This document shows positions 53,786-62,552 of a DNA stretch of 64,000 bases, piece after piece. Origin of the DNA: Rhizobacter sp. Root1238 (lineage in GTDB: Bacteria > Pseudomonadota > Gammaproteobacteria > Burkholderiales > Burkholderiaceae_C). The translations under genes were made by a program, and so were the position numbers. Under the pieces are notes generated by a model. That model saw only the letters and a list, made by a program, of their open reading frames with translations. It had not been told where the DNA came from and made no database searches. Each line of letters starts with the position of its first letter. Within the stretch, counting starts at the first letter, position 1. Location: the NCBI RefSeq assembly GCF_001425825.1, contig NZ_LMDM01000049.1, positions 1 through 64,000 of the forward strand, given 5' to 3'.

Positions 53786-54901
53786 ATGCTGATAGGGGTC
53801 CCGCTGGAAACAGCGGCTGGGGAAACGCGCGTCGCCGCGACCCCGGAGACGGTCAAGAAGCTCAAGGCGCAGGGCCATGTGCTGCGCGTGCAGTCGGGGG
53901 CCGGCGTCGCCGCCAGCGTCACCGACGAAGCCTATGCGGCGGCCGGTGCCGAGATCGTCGACCGGGCCGGGGCCTTCGGTGCGGAGCTGGTGCTGAAGGT
54001 GCGCGCACCGTCGGCCGACGAGCTGCCGCTGGTGAAGAGCGGCACCGCGCTGGTCGGCATGCTGAACCCGTTCGACCGTGACGGCCTGCAGCGCATGGCC
54101 GACGCCGGGCTCACCAGCTTCGCGCTCGAAGCCGCGCCGCGCACCACGCGGGCACAGAGCATGGACGTGCTGTCGTCGCAGGCCAACCTGGCCGGCTACA
54201 AGGCGATCATGATCGCGGCCGACCGCTACCAGCGCATCTTCCCGATGCTGATGACGGCGGCCGGCACCGTGAAGGCGGCGCGCGTCGTGATCCTCGGCGT
54301 CGGCGTGGCCGGGCTGCAGGCGATCGCGACCGCGAAGCGCCTGGGCGCGGTGATCGAGGCGAGCGACGTGCGGCCGTCGGTGAAGGAACAGGTCGAGTCG
54401 CTCGGCGCGAAATTCATCGACGTGCCGTACGAGACCGCCGAAGAGAAGGAAGCGGCCGAGGGCGTCGGCGGCTATGCGCGGCCGATGCCGCAGAGCTGGC
54501 TGGACCGCCAGAAGATCGAGGTGGCCAAGCGCGTCGCAGCCGCCGACATCGTCGTGACGACCGCGCTGATCCCGGGCCGGGCCGCGCCGGTGCTGGTCAC
54601 CGAGGAGATGGTGAAGGCGATGAAGCCGGGCTCGGTGATCGTCGACCTGGCCGCCGCGCAGGGCGGCAACTGCCCGCTGACCGAGGCCGGCAAGACGGTG
54701 GTCAAGCACGGCGTCACGCTGGTCGGCGAGACCAACCTGCCGGCGCTGGTGGCGGCCGACGCGAGCGCGCTGTATGCGCGCAACGTGCTCGACTTCCTGA
54801 AGCTCGTGCTGACGAAGGAGGGCACGTTCCACGTGCCGATGGACGACGACATCGTCGTGGCCTGCCTGGTGAGCCAGGGCGGCCAGGTCACCCGCAAATA
54901 A
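53786..54901 (+). CDS. pntAA: NAD(P) transhydrogenase subunit alpha part 1
   Basis: 371 residues, the soluble NAD(H)-binding domain I. Opening 'MLIGVPLETAAGETRVAATP', 'RAQSMDVLSSQANLAGYKA', nucleotide-binding 'VVILGVGVAGLQAIATAKRLGA' and 'VIVDLAAAQGGNCPLTEAG'. It accepts hydride exchange with domain III of PntB. First gene of a three-gene split transhydrogenase. AGGAG precedes ATG 53786. Confidence 0.96.
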   Translation: MLIGVPLETAAGETRVAATPETVKKLKAQGHVLRVQSGAGVAASVTDEAYAAAGAEIVDRAGAFGAELVLKVRAPSADELPLVKSGTALVGMLNPFDRDGLQRMADAGLTSFALEAAPRTTRAQSMDVLSSQANLAGYKAIMIAADRYQRIFPMLMTAAGTVKAARVVILGVGVAGLQAIATAKRLGAVIEASDVRPSVKEQVESLGAKFIDVPYETAEEKEAAEGVGGYARPMPQSWLDRQKIEVAKRVAAADIVVTTALIPGRAAPVLVTEEMVKAMKPGSVIVDLAAAQGGNCPLTEAGKTVVKHGVTLVGETNLPALVAADASALYARNVLDFLKLVLTKEGTFHVPMDDDIVVACLVSQGGQVTRK

Positions 54902-54913
54902 AGGAGCGCGACG

Positions 54914-55240
54914 ATGGATCCCGTGAGCCATACCCTGACCAACCTGATCATCTTCGTGCTGGCGATCTACGTCGGCTACCACGTCGTGTGGACCGTCACG
55001 CCGGCGCTGCACACGCCGCTGATGGCGGTGACGAATGCGATCTCGGCGATCGTGATCGTCGGCGCGATGCTCGCCGCGGCGCTCACCGAGACGCCGCTCG
55101 GCAAGACGATGGGCGTGCTGGCGGTCGCGCTGGCGGCCGTCAACGTGTTCGGCGGCTTCCTCGTGACGCGGCGCATGCTGGAGATGTTCCGCAAGAAGGA
55201 GAAGAAGGCCATCGCTGCGCCGAAGGAGGGCTCGCAATGA
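54914..55240 (+). CDS. pntAB: NAD(P) transhydrogenase subunit alpha part 2
   Basis: 108 residues with about three membrane spans ('LTNLIIFVLAIYVGYHVVW', 'AISAIVIVGAMLAAAL', 'VLAVALAAVNVFGGFLVT') and the family motif 'RRMLEMFRKKE'. It supplies part of the proton channel. The stop overlaps the pntB start (ATGA). Confidence 0.95.
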   Translation: MDPVSHTLTNLIIFVLAIYVGYHVVWTVTPALHTPLMAVTNAISAIVIVGAMLAAALTETPLGKTMGVLAVALAAVNVFGGFLVTRRMLEMFRKKEKKAIAAPKEGSQ

Positions 55241-56661
55241 GCATGAACCTGGTGACGCTGCTGTACCTGGTGGCCAGCGTCTTCTTCATCCAGGCCTTGA
55301 AGGGCCTGTCGCACCCGACCACGTCGATCCGCGGCAACCTGTTCGGCATGGCCGGCATGGCGATCGCGGCGCTGACCACCGCGGCGCTGATCGTCAAGCT
55401 GGCCGACGGCAATGCGCTCGGCCTCGGCTGGGTGCTGCTCGGGCTGCTGGTCGGCGGCAGCGCCGGCGCGGTGATGGCCAAGCGGGTCGAGATGACCAAG
55501 ATGCCGGAGCTGGTCGCCTTCATGCACAGCATGATCGGCCTGGCGGCGGTGTTCATCGCGGTGGCGGCGGTGGCCGAGCCGCATGCGTTCGGCATCGTCG
55601 CGAAGGGCGAGCCGATTCCCGCCGGCAACCGGCTCGAACTGTTCCTCGGCGCGGCGATCGGCGCGGTGACGTTCAGCGGCTCGGTGATCGCGTTCGGCAA
55701 GCTGTCGGGCAAGTACAAGTTCCGGCTGTTCCAGGGTGCGCCGGTGCAGTTCGCGGGGCAGCACGTGCTGAACCTGCTGCTGGGCTTGGCCACCGTCGGC
55801 CTCGGGCTGGTGTTCGTGTTCACCGAGAGCTGGCCGGCCTTCTTCGGGATGCTGGCGCTGGCCTTCGTGATGGGCGTGCTGATCATCATCCCGATCGGCG
55901 GGGCCGACATGCCGGTGGTGGTGTCGATGCTGAACAGCTACTCCGGCTGGGCGGCGGCGGGCATCGGCTTCAGCCTGAACAACAGCATGCTGATCATTGC
56001 GGGCAGCCTGGTGGGCAGCTCGGGCGCGATCCTGAGCTACATCATGTGCAAGGCGATGAACCGCTCGTTCTTCAACGTGATCCTGGGCGGCTTCGGCGGC
56101 GAGGCCGGCACCGCGGTGGCGGGCGCGCAGGCGCAGCGCAACGTGAAGAGCGGCAGCGCCGACGATGCGGCCTTCGTGCTCGGCAATGCCGAGACGGTGG
56201 TGATCGTGCCGGGCTACGGCCTGGCGGTGGCGCGGGCTCAGCATGCGGTGAAGGAGCTCGCGGCGAAGCTGACGGCCAAGGGCGTCACGGTGAAGTACGC
56301 GATCCACCCGGTGGCCGGGCGCATGCCGGGCCACATGAACGTGCTGCTGGCCGAGGCCGAGGTGCCGTACGACCAGGTGTTCGAGATGGAGGACATCAAC
56401 GGCGAGTTCGGCCAGGCCGATGTCGCGATCATCCTGGGCGCGAACGACGTGGTGAACCCTGCCGCGCACATCAAGGGCAGCCCGATCTACGGTATGCCGA
56501 TCCTGGAGGCCTACAAGGCCAAGACGGTGATCGTCAACAAGCGCTCGATGGCGGCGGGCTACGCGGGGCTCGACAACGAGCTGTTCTACATGGACAAGAC
56601 GATGATGGTCTTCGGGGATGCGAAGAAGGTCGTCGAGGACATGGTGAAGGCGGTGGAGTAA
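55237..56661 (+). CDS. pntB: NAD(P)(+) transhydrogenase subunit beta
   Basis: 474 residues: a membrane half with about nine spans (1-270) and a C-terminal NADP(H)-binding domain III ('VVIVPGYGLAVARAQHAV', 'KYAIHPVAGRMPGHMNVLLAEA', 'GANDVVNPAA', 'VIVNKRSMAAGYAG'). With PntAA and PntAB it uses the proton gradient to make NADPH from NADH. The stretch after it (to 56904) contains only a repeat element. Confidence 0.97.
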   Translation: MSMNLVTLLYLVASVFFIQALKGLSHPTTSIRGNLFGMAGMAIAALTTAALIVKLADGNALGLGWVLLGLLVGGSAGAVMAKRVEMTKMPELVAFMHSMIGLAAVFIAVAAVAEPHAFGIVAKGEPIPAGNRLELFLGAAIGAVTFSGSVIAFGKLSGKYKFRLFQGAPVQFAGQHVLNLLLGLATVGLGLVFVFTESWPAFFGMLALAFVMGVLIIIPIGGADMPVVVSMLNSYSGWAAAGIGFSLNNSMLIIAGSLVGSSGAILSYIMCKAMNRSFFNVILGGFGGEAGTAVAGAQAQRNVKSGSADDAAFVLGNAETVVIVPGYGLAVARAQHAVKELAAKLTAKGVTVKYAIHPVAGRMPGHMNVLLAEAEVPYDQVFEMEDINGEFGQADVAIILGANDVVNPAAHIKGSPIYGMPILEAYKAKTVIVNKRSMAAGYAGLDNELFYMDKTMMVFGDAKKVVEDMVKAVE

Positions 56662-56706
56662 CTCTTGTCGGGGGCATCGGCGCGGCAAAGGCGCCTGCCC
56701 CGGCAA

Positions 56707-56823
56707 CCGTTCGCCCTGAGCAGGACCGAGCTCGTCGAGGGCCGGTGTCGAAGGGTGGGTCCGCAGCGCGCCGGTGATCCCCGCGCACGATCTCCAGGCC
56801 TTCGACAAGCTCAGTCCGAACGG
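56707..56823. repeat. inverted pair of the CCTTCGACAAGCTCAG-type interspersed repeat
   Basis: The right copy (56796-56823) reads CCTTCGACAAGCTCAGTCCG then AACGG. The left copy (56707-56754) is inverted and related: CCGTTCGCCCTGAGC at its start, GAGCTCGTCGAGGG and GTCGAAGG at its end. Short elements of this type are scattered between genes in many proteobacteria. The arrangement would fold into a large hairpin 3' of pntB. The 243-base spacer holds nothing else that I can recognise. Confidence 0.65.
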
Positions 56824-56904
56824 GATACGGGCACTCGACGGGCCTCCCACACCCGACCGCGCCTTTGTACGAGCCAATGACGCCCCGACACGAGTGTCAC
56901 GCGG

Positions 56905-57648
56905 TCAGGAATCGACCAGATCCACGTACTGGATGTTGATGTTCTTGATCTCGCTGAACTTCACCGCGAAGGTGTCGCCCGGGATCGGGGTCAGGAACTC
57001 CGGCTCGGCGGTGCCGGCGAAGTCGGGCACCACGCCGCGGAACGCGGACGCCAGCACCAGCGCGTCGGGCGCCTTGGTCTTCTCGTCGAACGAGAAGTAG
57101 CTCAGGATGCCGCTGTACAGCACCGGCGATTCGCCGACCTGCACCAGCAGGTCGACCACCACCGTGCGCCCGGCCTGGTTCGAGCGGTTCTCGCCGGTCA
57201 GGATGTAGTGCCACGGCGGCTTGAAGCGCAGGAAGCGGTAGCGGATGTCCAGCTCGCGGCGGTCGATCCACACGTTGAGCGCGAGCCCGGCCGCCAGCGG
57301 CAACGCGAAGATGCTGATGAAGTACAGCGCGACGAACCACAGCGCGCCGCCGATCGCCGACTCGGCCGCGAGGTAGGGCGCGGTTGCGTTGTTCAGCGTC
57401 AGCAGCGCGAAGAATTCGCGGTGCGCCGGCTGGCAGCCGCACAGGCCGCCCATCGCGTGGATCGCCAGCAGCCACCCGGTGTGCAGCACCGCCGACGCCA
57501 GCACCGCGGCAATCGCATGGCCGGTCATCGAGCCGGAGATCACCGGGATCTCGCCGTTGTCGCGGATCTTGCCGGTCACCGCCAGCACGAAGATCGCGCC
57601 GGGCAGGTAGATCAGCAGCAGCAGGAAGGCCTGGAACGCGAAGTTCAA
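56905..57648 (-). CDS. hypothetical membrane protein with C-terminal soluble domain
   Basis: 247 residues: three N-terminal membrane segments (about 5-22, 42-66 and 98-125), then a cytosolic beta-rich domain ('YILTGENRSNQAGRTVVVDLLV' in part, 'SGILSYFSFDEKTK', 'GDTFAVKFSEIKNINIQYVDL'). It resembles in layout membrane proteins of unknown function with a C-terminal SH3-like part (DUF6338-like), but I cannot assign it. Its ATG overlaps the end of a small upstream gene. Confidence 0.75.
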   Translation of the reverse strand: MNFAFQAFLLLLIYLPGAIFVLAVTGKIRDNGEIPVISGSMTGHAIAAVLASAVLHTGWLLAIHAMGGLCGCQPAHREFFALLTLNNATAPYLAAESAIGGALWFVALYFISIFALPLAAGLALNVWIDRRELDIRYRFLRFKPPWHYILTGENRSNQAGRTVVVDLLVQVGESPVLYSGILSYFSFDEKTKAPDALVLASAFRGVVPDFAGTAEPEFLTPIPGDTFAVKFSEIKNINIQYVDLVDS

Positions 57649-57842
57649 GATCGAGGGGCGACCGGCGGCGTGGCGGGCAGCACCTTCAGGCGGACGATGC
57701 GGCCGCGCTCGTCTTCGAGCTCGATGCGCCGGCCTTCGTCCTGCTGCGGCGGGCTGGCAATCAGCTGACGCCGGTACTCCTGGCGCGTCTTCGGATCGCT
57801 CAACAAGGCCCGGACCACGGGATTGATGTTGACACTGGGCAT
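57645..57842 (-). CDS. 65-residue hypothetical protein coupled to the membrane protein gene
   Basis: MPSVNINPVVRALLSDPKTR onwards: a helical start, then a short beta-like region ('RRIELEDERGRIVRLKVL'). Its stop overlaps the ATG of the following membrane-protein gene (ATGA). No ribosome-binding site is visible before ATG 57842, so it may be leaderless or start elsewhere. Unknown function. Confidence 0.55.
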   Translation of the reverse strand: MPSVNINPVVRALLSDPKTRQEYRRQLIASPPQQDEGRRIELEDERGRIVRLKVLPATPPVAPRS

Positions 57843-58016
57843 GCCCGGAAATGTAAGGTCAAACGGGCGATGCCGCAGAAAACTGCGGTGTCGGTGGAAC
57901 CTTCGCGCGGTGGGAGTTACACAGGGCAGTCTCCAACCATTGATTCGCGGTGGGATATTCCGCATTCTCGGGGCGCTGGCGAGTGCCCCAACAACCTCCG
58001 GCAGAGGAGAGCAGCC

Positions 58017-58220
58017 ATGAAGGTCTTTCTCGGACTGAAGACCCGTCCCGAACTGTTGAGCAAGCTGCAGCAGACCGTGGGGCGCAAACCGTCTGCGGCA
58101 GAAATCCTGGAACAGCGGATCTCATTCGTCTTCGGGTCGTTGAAGCCCGACAGTGGGATCACGCGCGAACAGGTTCGCCAGATCCTCCTCGAACACGACG
58201 GAAGCGTGAGCAAGTCGTGA
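58017..58220 (+). CDS. small protein coupled to a Fic gene, candidate antitoxin
   Basis: 67 residues, ATG 58017 with GAGGAG upstream. Mostly helical and charged ('RPELLSKLQQTVGRKPSAAEI', 'GITREQVRQILLEHDGS'). Its stop overlaps the Fic start (GTGA). Position fits the antitoxin of a Fic toxin-antitoxin pair, but the usual inhibitory motif (S/T)xxxE(G/N) is not present in it, so inhibition, if real, must work differently. Base composition is less GC-rich than the flanks. Confidence 0.65.
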   Translation: MKVFLGLKTRPELLSKLQQTVGRKPSAAEILEQRISFVFGSLKPDSGITREQVRQILLEHDGSVSKS

Positions 58221-58837
58221 TCTTGTTCGACCTGGTGGGAGACGACGAGCATCACCCCACCTACGGAGCACTGACCGTCGAGAACGGCATTCGCCAGTAC
58301 AGCTTCTTGAGGTCTGTCGTGGAGGCCAGCCTCGCGGTAGGCCGTCCATTCCTGTCGTCGCAGGTGCTGAAGGCATTGAACTTCCAGGCAATTGCCTGCC
58401 TGCATGCCTACGCGGGCGACTATCGGCCTTGTCAGGTTTTCGTCGGCGAGCATGAGCCTCCACCGCACTACCGGGTTCAAGCGTTGATGGATGACTTCGT
58501 CAACACGGTCAACCGGGAGTGGGAGGCCGCAGACTCGGTCGGTCTTGCCGCCTTCGTCCTGTGGCGCTTGAACTGGATCCACCCGTTCATCAACGGCAAC
58601 GGACGCACCGCGAGAGCGGCGTGCTACTTCGTGTTGTGCGTCAAAGCGGAGCAGTGGTTGTCAGGCGCGACCATTCTTCCGGAACTCATCCGCCGCGAGC
58701 ACCCGCGGTACGAACTCGGCCTGCGGCACGCTGATGCATCGATGGCCGCGGGTGCCGTCGATCTGGCCCCCTTGCACGCGCTGCTGGTCGAACTGCTCGA
58801 AGAGCAGATCACGGATGCTCCACCCAGGACTGCATAG
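58217..58837 (+). CDS. Fic family protein (putative AMP-transferase toxin)
   Basis: 206 residues, GTG start at 58217. The complete active-site motif 'HPFINGNGRTAR' is present (His122), so nucleotide transfer (usually AMP from ATP onto a target protein hydroxyl) is likely. The upstream part includes a beta-hairpin 'flap' region. No (S/T)xxxE(G/N) inhibitory helix is seen in the protein itself. It is coupled to the 67-residue upstream gene, so the pair looks like a toxin-antitoxin module. It converges with the response-regulator gene. Confidence 0.88.
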   Translation: MILFDLVGDDEHHPTYGALTVENGIRQYSFLRSVVEASLAVGRPFLSSQVLKALNFQAIACLHAYAGDYRPCQVFVGEHEPPPHYRVQALMDDFVNTVNREWEAADSVGLAAFVLWRLNWIHPFINGNGRTARAACYFVLCVKAEQWLSGATILPELIRREHPRYELGLRHADASMAAGAVDLAPLHALLVELLEEQITDAPPRTA

Positions 58838-58848
58838 TCTCCCGGTCG

Positions 58849-59463
58849 TCAGCTCCCAGGTGCCGCGAGCACCGTGGCCACCTCCGCCGCCGAGCGCACC
58901 CCCAGCTTCGCGTACACCCGCGCCCGGTGCACCTCGACCGTCCGCACCGACACGTGCAGCTCGTCGGCGATCACCTTGTTCAGCTTGCCGGCCGCCACGC
59001 GCAGCATCACCTCGTGCTCGCGCTCGGTCAGGCTCGACAGCCGCGCCTGCCGTTCGGCCACCTGCGCGCCCTGGCGCTGCATCGCGGCATCGACCGCCAG
59101 CGCCTGCGCGACGCGGTCGGCCAGCGCGTTGTCGACGTACGGCTTCTCGAGGAAATCGAACGCGCCCTTCTTCAGCGCCTCGACCGCCATCGGGATGTCG
59201 CCGTGCCCGCTGAGGAACAGCACCGGGTTGCGCAGCCCGCGCGCGATCAGCTCGTCGTGCAGCCGAGGGCCCGACATCGGCTCCATCCGGATGTCGAGCA
59301 GGAACACGCCGGGCAGCGGTCGCGGTGCGGCGTCCAGCGTCGCCAGCAGCGCCGGGCCGCTGCCGTGCGGCCGCACGTCGAGGCCGTGCGACGTCAGCAG
59401 GAAGCCGAGCGCATCCAGCACCACCGCCTCGTCATCGACCAGGTAGACCACGCCAGCGTTCAT
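58849..59463 (-). CDS. FixJ/NarL-type response regulator
   Basis: 204 residues. Receiver domain (about 4-120) with phospho-acceptor Asp in 'GVFLLDIRMEPMSG' and 'KKGAFDFLEKPY', then a LuxR-type helix-turn-helix (about 140-204: 'LTEREHEVMLRVAAGKLNKVIADEL' in outline, 'VSVRTVEVHRARVYAKLGV'). Its ATG overlaps the stop of the sensor kinase (ATGA). With that kinase it probably controls the divergent dctPQM transporter. Confidence 0.93.
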   Translation of the reverse strand: MNAGVVYLVDDEAVVLDALGFLLTSHGLDVRPHGSGPALLATLDAAPRPLPGVFLLDIRMEPMSGPRLHDELIARGLRNPVLFLSGHGDIPMAVEALKKGAFDFLEKPYVDNALADRVAQALAVDAAMQRQGAQVAERQARLSSLTEREHEVMLRVAAGKLNKVIADELHVSVRTVEVHRARVYAKLGVRSAAEVATVLAAPGS

Positions 59464-61388
59464 GCGCCATCCTCCATCGAGAGTTCCGAAGCCGCCAGGT
59501 TCACCGGCAGCGTCAGGGTGAACAGCGCCCCGCCGCCGGGGGCATTGGTCGCGTCGAACATGCCGTGATGCGCCTCGATGATCGAGCGGCAGATCGCGAG
59601 GCCCATGCCCATGCCTTCCGCCTTGGTCGAGAAGAACGGCGCGCACAACGCCTCGATGCCGAGCCCGCCGAGCCCGGGGCCGTTGTCGCGCACGTCGATA
59701 CGCACGAAGCGGCCGTCGGCGCTCAGCGAGCTGCCGGCGACGATGCGGCGCTCGCCCGGCCGCTGCGCCAGCGCATCGCCGGCGTTGCGCACCAGGTTGA
59801 TCACCACCTGCTCGATCAGCACCGCATCGGCGACGATCACCGGCAGCGCGGCATCGAGCTGCAGGACCACCTGCACCTGCTGGCGCTGCAGCTCGCGGCG
59901 CAGCAGCGCGACGCCGCCTTCGATCACCACATTCAGCGTGCACGGCTCCAGCCGCGGCTCGCGCCGCGTCAGGAATTCGCGGATGCGCTGCACGATCGCG
60001 CCAGCATGGGCTGCCTGCTCGCCGAGCCGCTTCAGCGCGCGCATCACCACCGGGTCGGGCGACGGCAGCTTGAGCATCGAATTCATCACGCCGGCGTTGT
60101 AGCTCGCGATCGCCGTCAGCGGCTGGTTCAGCTCGTGCGCCAGCGTCGAGGCCACCTCGCCCAGCATCGTCAGCCGGCCGTGGTGGGCCATGGTCTCGGT
60201 CTGGCGGCGCTCGCGTTCCTCGAGCCGGCGCCGCTCGGTCATGTCGAGGATCGAGCCCATCCAGCCGATGTGAACGCCACGCGCGTCGACCAGCGGCGCC
60301 TCGAACACCATCACGTCGAACAGCCGTCCGTCGCGGTGCCGCCAGCGCGCCTCGTAGCCTTCGCGCGGGGCCTGGCCGGCCATGTTGCGCAGGTGGCGCT
60401 GCATGATCTCCTCGTGCGAATCGGCGGGCCAGTACGGCATCGGCGGCAGCAGGCCGACCAGCTCGTGCGGCTCGTAGCCGACCATGTCGGCGAGCGTGCG
60501 GTTCACGTAGACGAGCCGGCCGTCGAGGTCGCGGGCGCGCAGGCCGACCGTCAGCGAATCCTCCATCGCCTGGCGCCACGCGGCCTCGGTGCGCCACGCC
60601 GCCTCGGCGCGCGACACGCCATGCATCTGCCGCCGCAGCATCCCCGTGATGGCCGCGATCAGCGCGACGAAGCCGGCCACCATCGCGACCGGCAGCCCGT
60701 GGTACCAGCGCGGCACCACGTCGCGCGCGGTCAGCTCGAGGTAGCCGTCGGCCAGCGCCGGCGCCATGCTGATGCGCCAGCTCTGGCGGCCTTCCAGCGG
60801 CCGGTCTTCGGTGGTCGACGCGATCACCGCATCGAAGCTGTCGAGCAGCCGCACGTCGTACTTGCGGGCCAGCCACCACGGCACCGTCTGGCGCAGCATC
60901 TCGCCGGGCGAGTAGCGGGCCACCAGCGTGCCGCCGGACGCGAGCGGCGCCGACAGGTGGGCCGACAGCCCGGGGCCGCTGCGTGCGCCGTCGGGGCCGT
61001 CGGGCAGCTGTGCGACCAGCCGGTTGGCGGCGTCGAGCCAGGTCAGGCTGATCCAGAAGCGGTGCAGGCCCTGCTGCGCCTCGGGCAGCGTCGCGAGCGC
61101 GGGCGCGCCTGCAGCGCGCTGATCCAGCCGCGTCGCGACATCCTTCAGCAGCAGCGTCTCGCGCTCGATGCGCGCGCTGGCCTGCGTCTCCAGCGACAGC
61201 GCGTCGGAGACCAGCGCGAGCCGCTGCTCCTCCAGGTCGGCCTGTTCCGATGCGCGCAGCCACAGCAGCACGCCGGCGACGAACACCAGCGACAGCAGCA
61301 GCGGCAGCGCCCACAGGCCGCGCCGCAGCTTCGGGCGCGGCGGCAGCGCGAGCGCGGGGTGGCGGGGCGGATCGGCCGGTGCGGGCAT
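59460..61388 (-). CDS. sensor histidine kinase (DctS/FixL-like)
   Basis: 642 residues. Two membrane spans (about 23-43 and 228-250) enclose a periplasmic sensor of about 180 residues, followed by a PAS domain (about 270-390, 'LVYVNRTLADMVGYEPHELVG'), a HisKA with 'STLAHELNQPLTAIASYNAGV' and HATPase_c ('NLVRNAGDALAQRPGE', 'DVRDNGPGLG', 'GMGMGLAICRSIIEAH'). It likely senses the C4-dicarboxylate or other acid carried by the neighbouring TRAP system. Divergent from dctP by 129 bases. Confidence 0.93.
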   Translation of the reverse strand: MPAPADPPRHPALALPPRPKLRRGLWALPLLLSLVFVAGVLLWLRASEQADLEEQRLALVSDALSLETQASARIERETLLLKDVATRLDQRAAGAPALATLPEAQQGLHRFWISLTWLDAANRLVAQLPDGPDGARSGPGLSAHLSAPLASGGTLVARYSPGEMLRQTVPWWLARKYDVRLLDSFDAVIASTTEDRPLEGRQSWRISMAPALADGYLELTARDVVPRWYHGLPVAMVAGFVALIAAITGMLRRQMHGVSRAEAAWRTEAAWRQAMEDSLTVGLRARDLDGRLVYVNRTLADMVGYEPHELVGLLPPMPYWPADSHEEIMQRHLRNMAGQAPREGYEARWRHRDGRLFDVMVFEAPLVDARGVHIGWMGSILDMTERRRLEERERRQTETMAHHGRLTMLGEVASTLAHELNQPLTAIASYNAGVMNSMLKLPSPDPVVMRALKRLGEQAAHAGAIVQRIREFLTRREPRLEPCTLNVVIEGGVALLRRELQRQQVQVVLQLDAALPVIVADAVLIEQVVINLVRNAGDALAQRPGERRIVAGSSLSADGRFVRIDVRDNGPGLGGLGIEALCAPFFSTKAEGMGMGLAICRSIIEAHHGMFDATNAPGGGALFTLTLPVNLAASELSMEDGA

Positions 61389-61517
61389 GGCGCGAAGTCT
61401 AGGTTCGCGGGCCGCCGGCGTGCGACCGGCGGCGTCGAAATGTGGAACTCCACAACTTCCCGCGCGCCGGGCCGCCGACCAGAATCCGGCCGCAGCACAG
61501 ACCCCCGGAGACAAGAC

Positions 61518-62543
61518 ATGACGCAGTCCGCGAAGCTTTCCATCACGCGCCGCAGTGCGCTCGCCGCCGCCGCGTTGGCGGTGGCCGCCCCGAAGACGTT
61601 CGCGCAGGCGCCGATCGTCATCAAGTTCAGCCACGTCGTCGCCCCCGACACGCCGAAGGGCAACGGCGCGCAGCGCTTCAAGGAACTGGCCGAGCAGCGC
61701 AGCGGCGGCCGCGTGAAGGTGGATGTCTACCCGAACAGCCAGCTCTACAAGGACAAGGAAGAGATGGAGGCGCTGCAGCTCGGCTCGGTGCAGATGCTCG
61801 CGCCGTCGCTCGCCAAGTTCGGCCCGCTGGGCGTCAAGGAATTCGAGGTCTTCGACCTGCCGTTCATCTTCAAGGACCAGGCCGCGTTCCGCGCGGTGAC
61901 CGAAGGGCCGGTCGGCGCGGACTTGTTCAAGAAGCTCGAGCCCAAGGGCGTCAAGGGCCTCGCGTACTGGGACAACGGCTTCCACATCATGAGTGCCAAC
62001 AAGCCGCTGCACAAGGTGGCCGACTTCAAGGGCCTGAAGATGCGCATCCAGAGCTCGAAGGTGCTCGATGCCGAGATGCGCGCGCTCGGCGCGGTGCCGC
62101 AGGTGATGGCCTTCAGCGAGCTGTACCAGGCGCTGCAGTCCGGCGTGGTCGACGGCTGCGAGGGCGTGCCGTCGAACTTCTACACGCAGAAGACCTACGA
62201 GGTGCAGAAGCACACGACGATCTCGAACCACGGCCACCTGGCCTATGCGGTGATCGTCAACAAGAAGTTCTGGGACGGCCTGCCGGCCGACCTGCGCACC
62301 CTCCTCGAAGGCGCGCTGAAGGAAGCGACCGCCTTCGCCAACGACATGGCGACCAAGGAGAACATCGACGACCTCGAGAAGATGCGCGCCAGCGGCAAGA
62401 CCACGATCTACACGCCGACCGCGGCCGAGCTCGACGAGTGGAAGAAGGCGCTGATGCCGGTGCACAAGGAGATGGCGTCGCGCGTCGGCCAGTCGACGAT
62501 CGACGCGGTGTACAAGGCCGCCGGCTTCGTCCCCGCGAAGTAG
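61518..62543 (+). CDS. dctP: TRAP transporter substrate-binding protein DctP
   Basis: 341 residues. N-terminal signal with 'SITRRSALAAAALAVAAP' (twin arginines, possibly Tat), then the DctP fold: 'IVIKFSHVVAPDTPKGNGAQ', 'VDVYPNSQLYKDKEEMEAL', 'MRIQSSKVLDAEMRALGAVP' with the substrate carboxylate-binding Arg, and 'VVDGCEGVPSNFY'. Captures organic acids in the periplasm for DctQM. GGAG lies seven bases before ATG 61518. First gene of the dctPQM operon. Confidence 0.95.
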   Translation: MTQSAKLSITRRSALAAAALAVAAPKTFAQAPIVIKFSHVVAPDTPKGNGAQRFKELAEQRSGGRVKVDVYPNSQLYKDKEEMEALQLGSVQMLAPSLAKFGPLGVKEFEVFDLPFIFKDQAAFRAVTEGPVGADLFKKLEPKGVKGLAYWDNGFHIMSANKPLHKVADFKGLKMRIQSSKVLDAEMRALGAVPQVMAFSELYQALQSGVVDGCEGVPSNFYTQKTYEVQKHTTISNHGHLAYAVIVNKKFWDGLPADLRTLLEGALKEATAFANDMATKENIDDLEKMRASGKTTIYTPTAAELDEWKKALMPVHKEMASRVGQSTIDAVYKAAGFVPAK

Positions 62544-62552
62544 GGCAGGGCC

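Noticed and set aside
58017-58837. Fic inhibitory motif (S/T)xxxE(G/N)
   Set aside because: Every glutamate in the 67-residue protein was checked and none fits; nor did I see it in the Fic protein.
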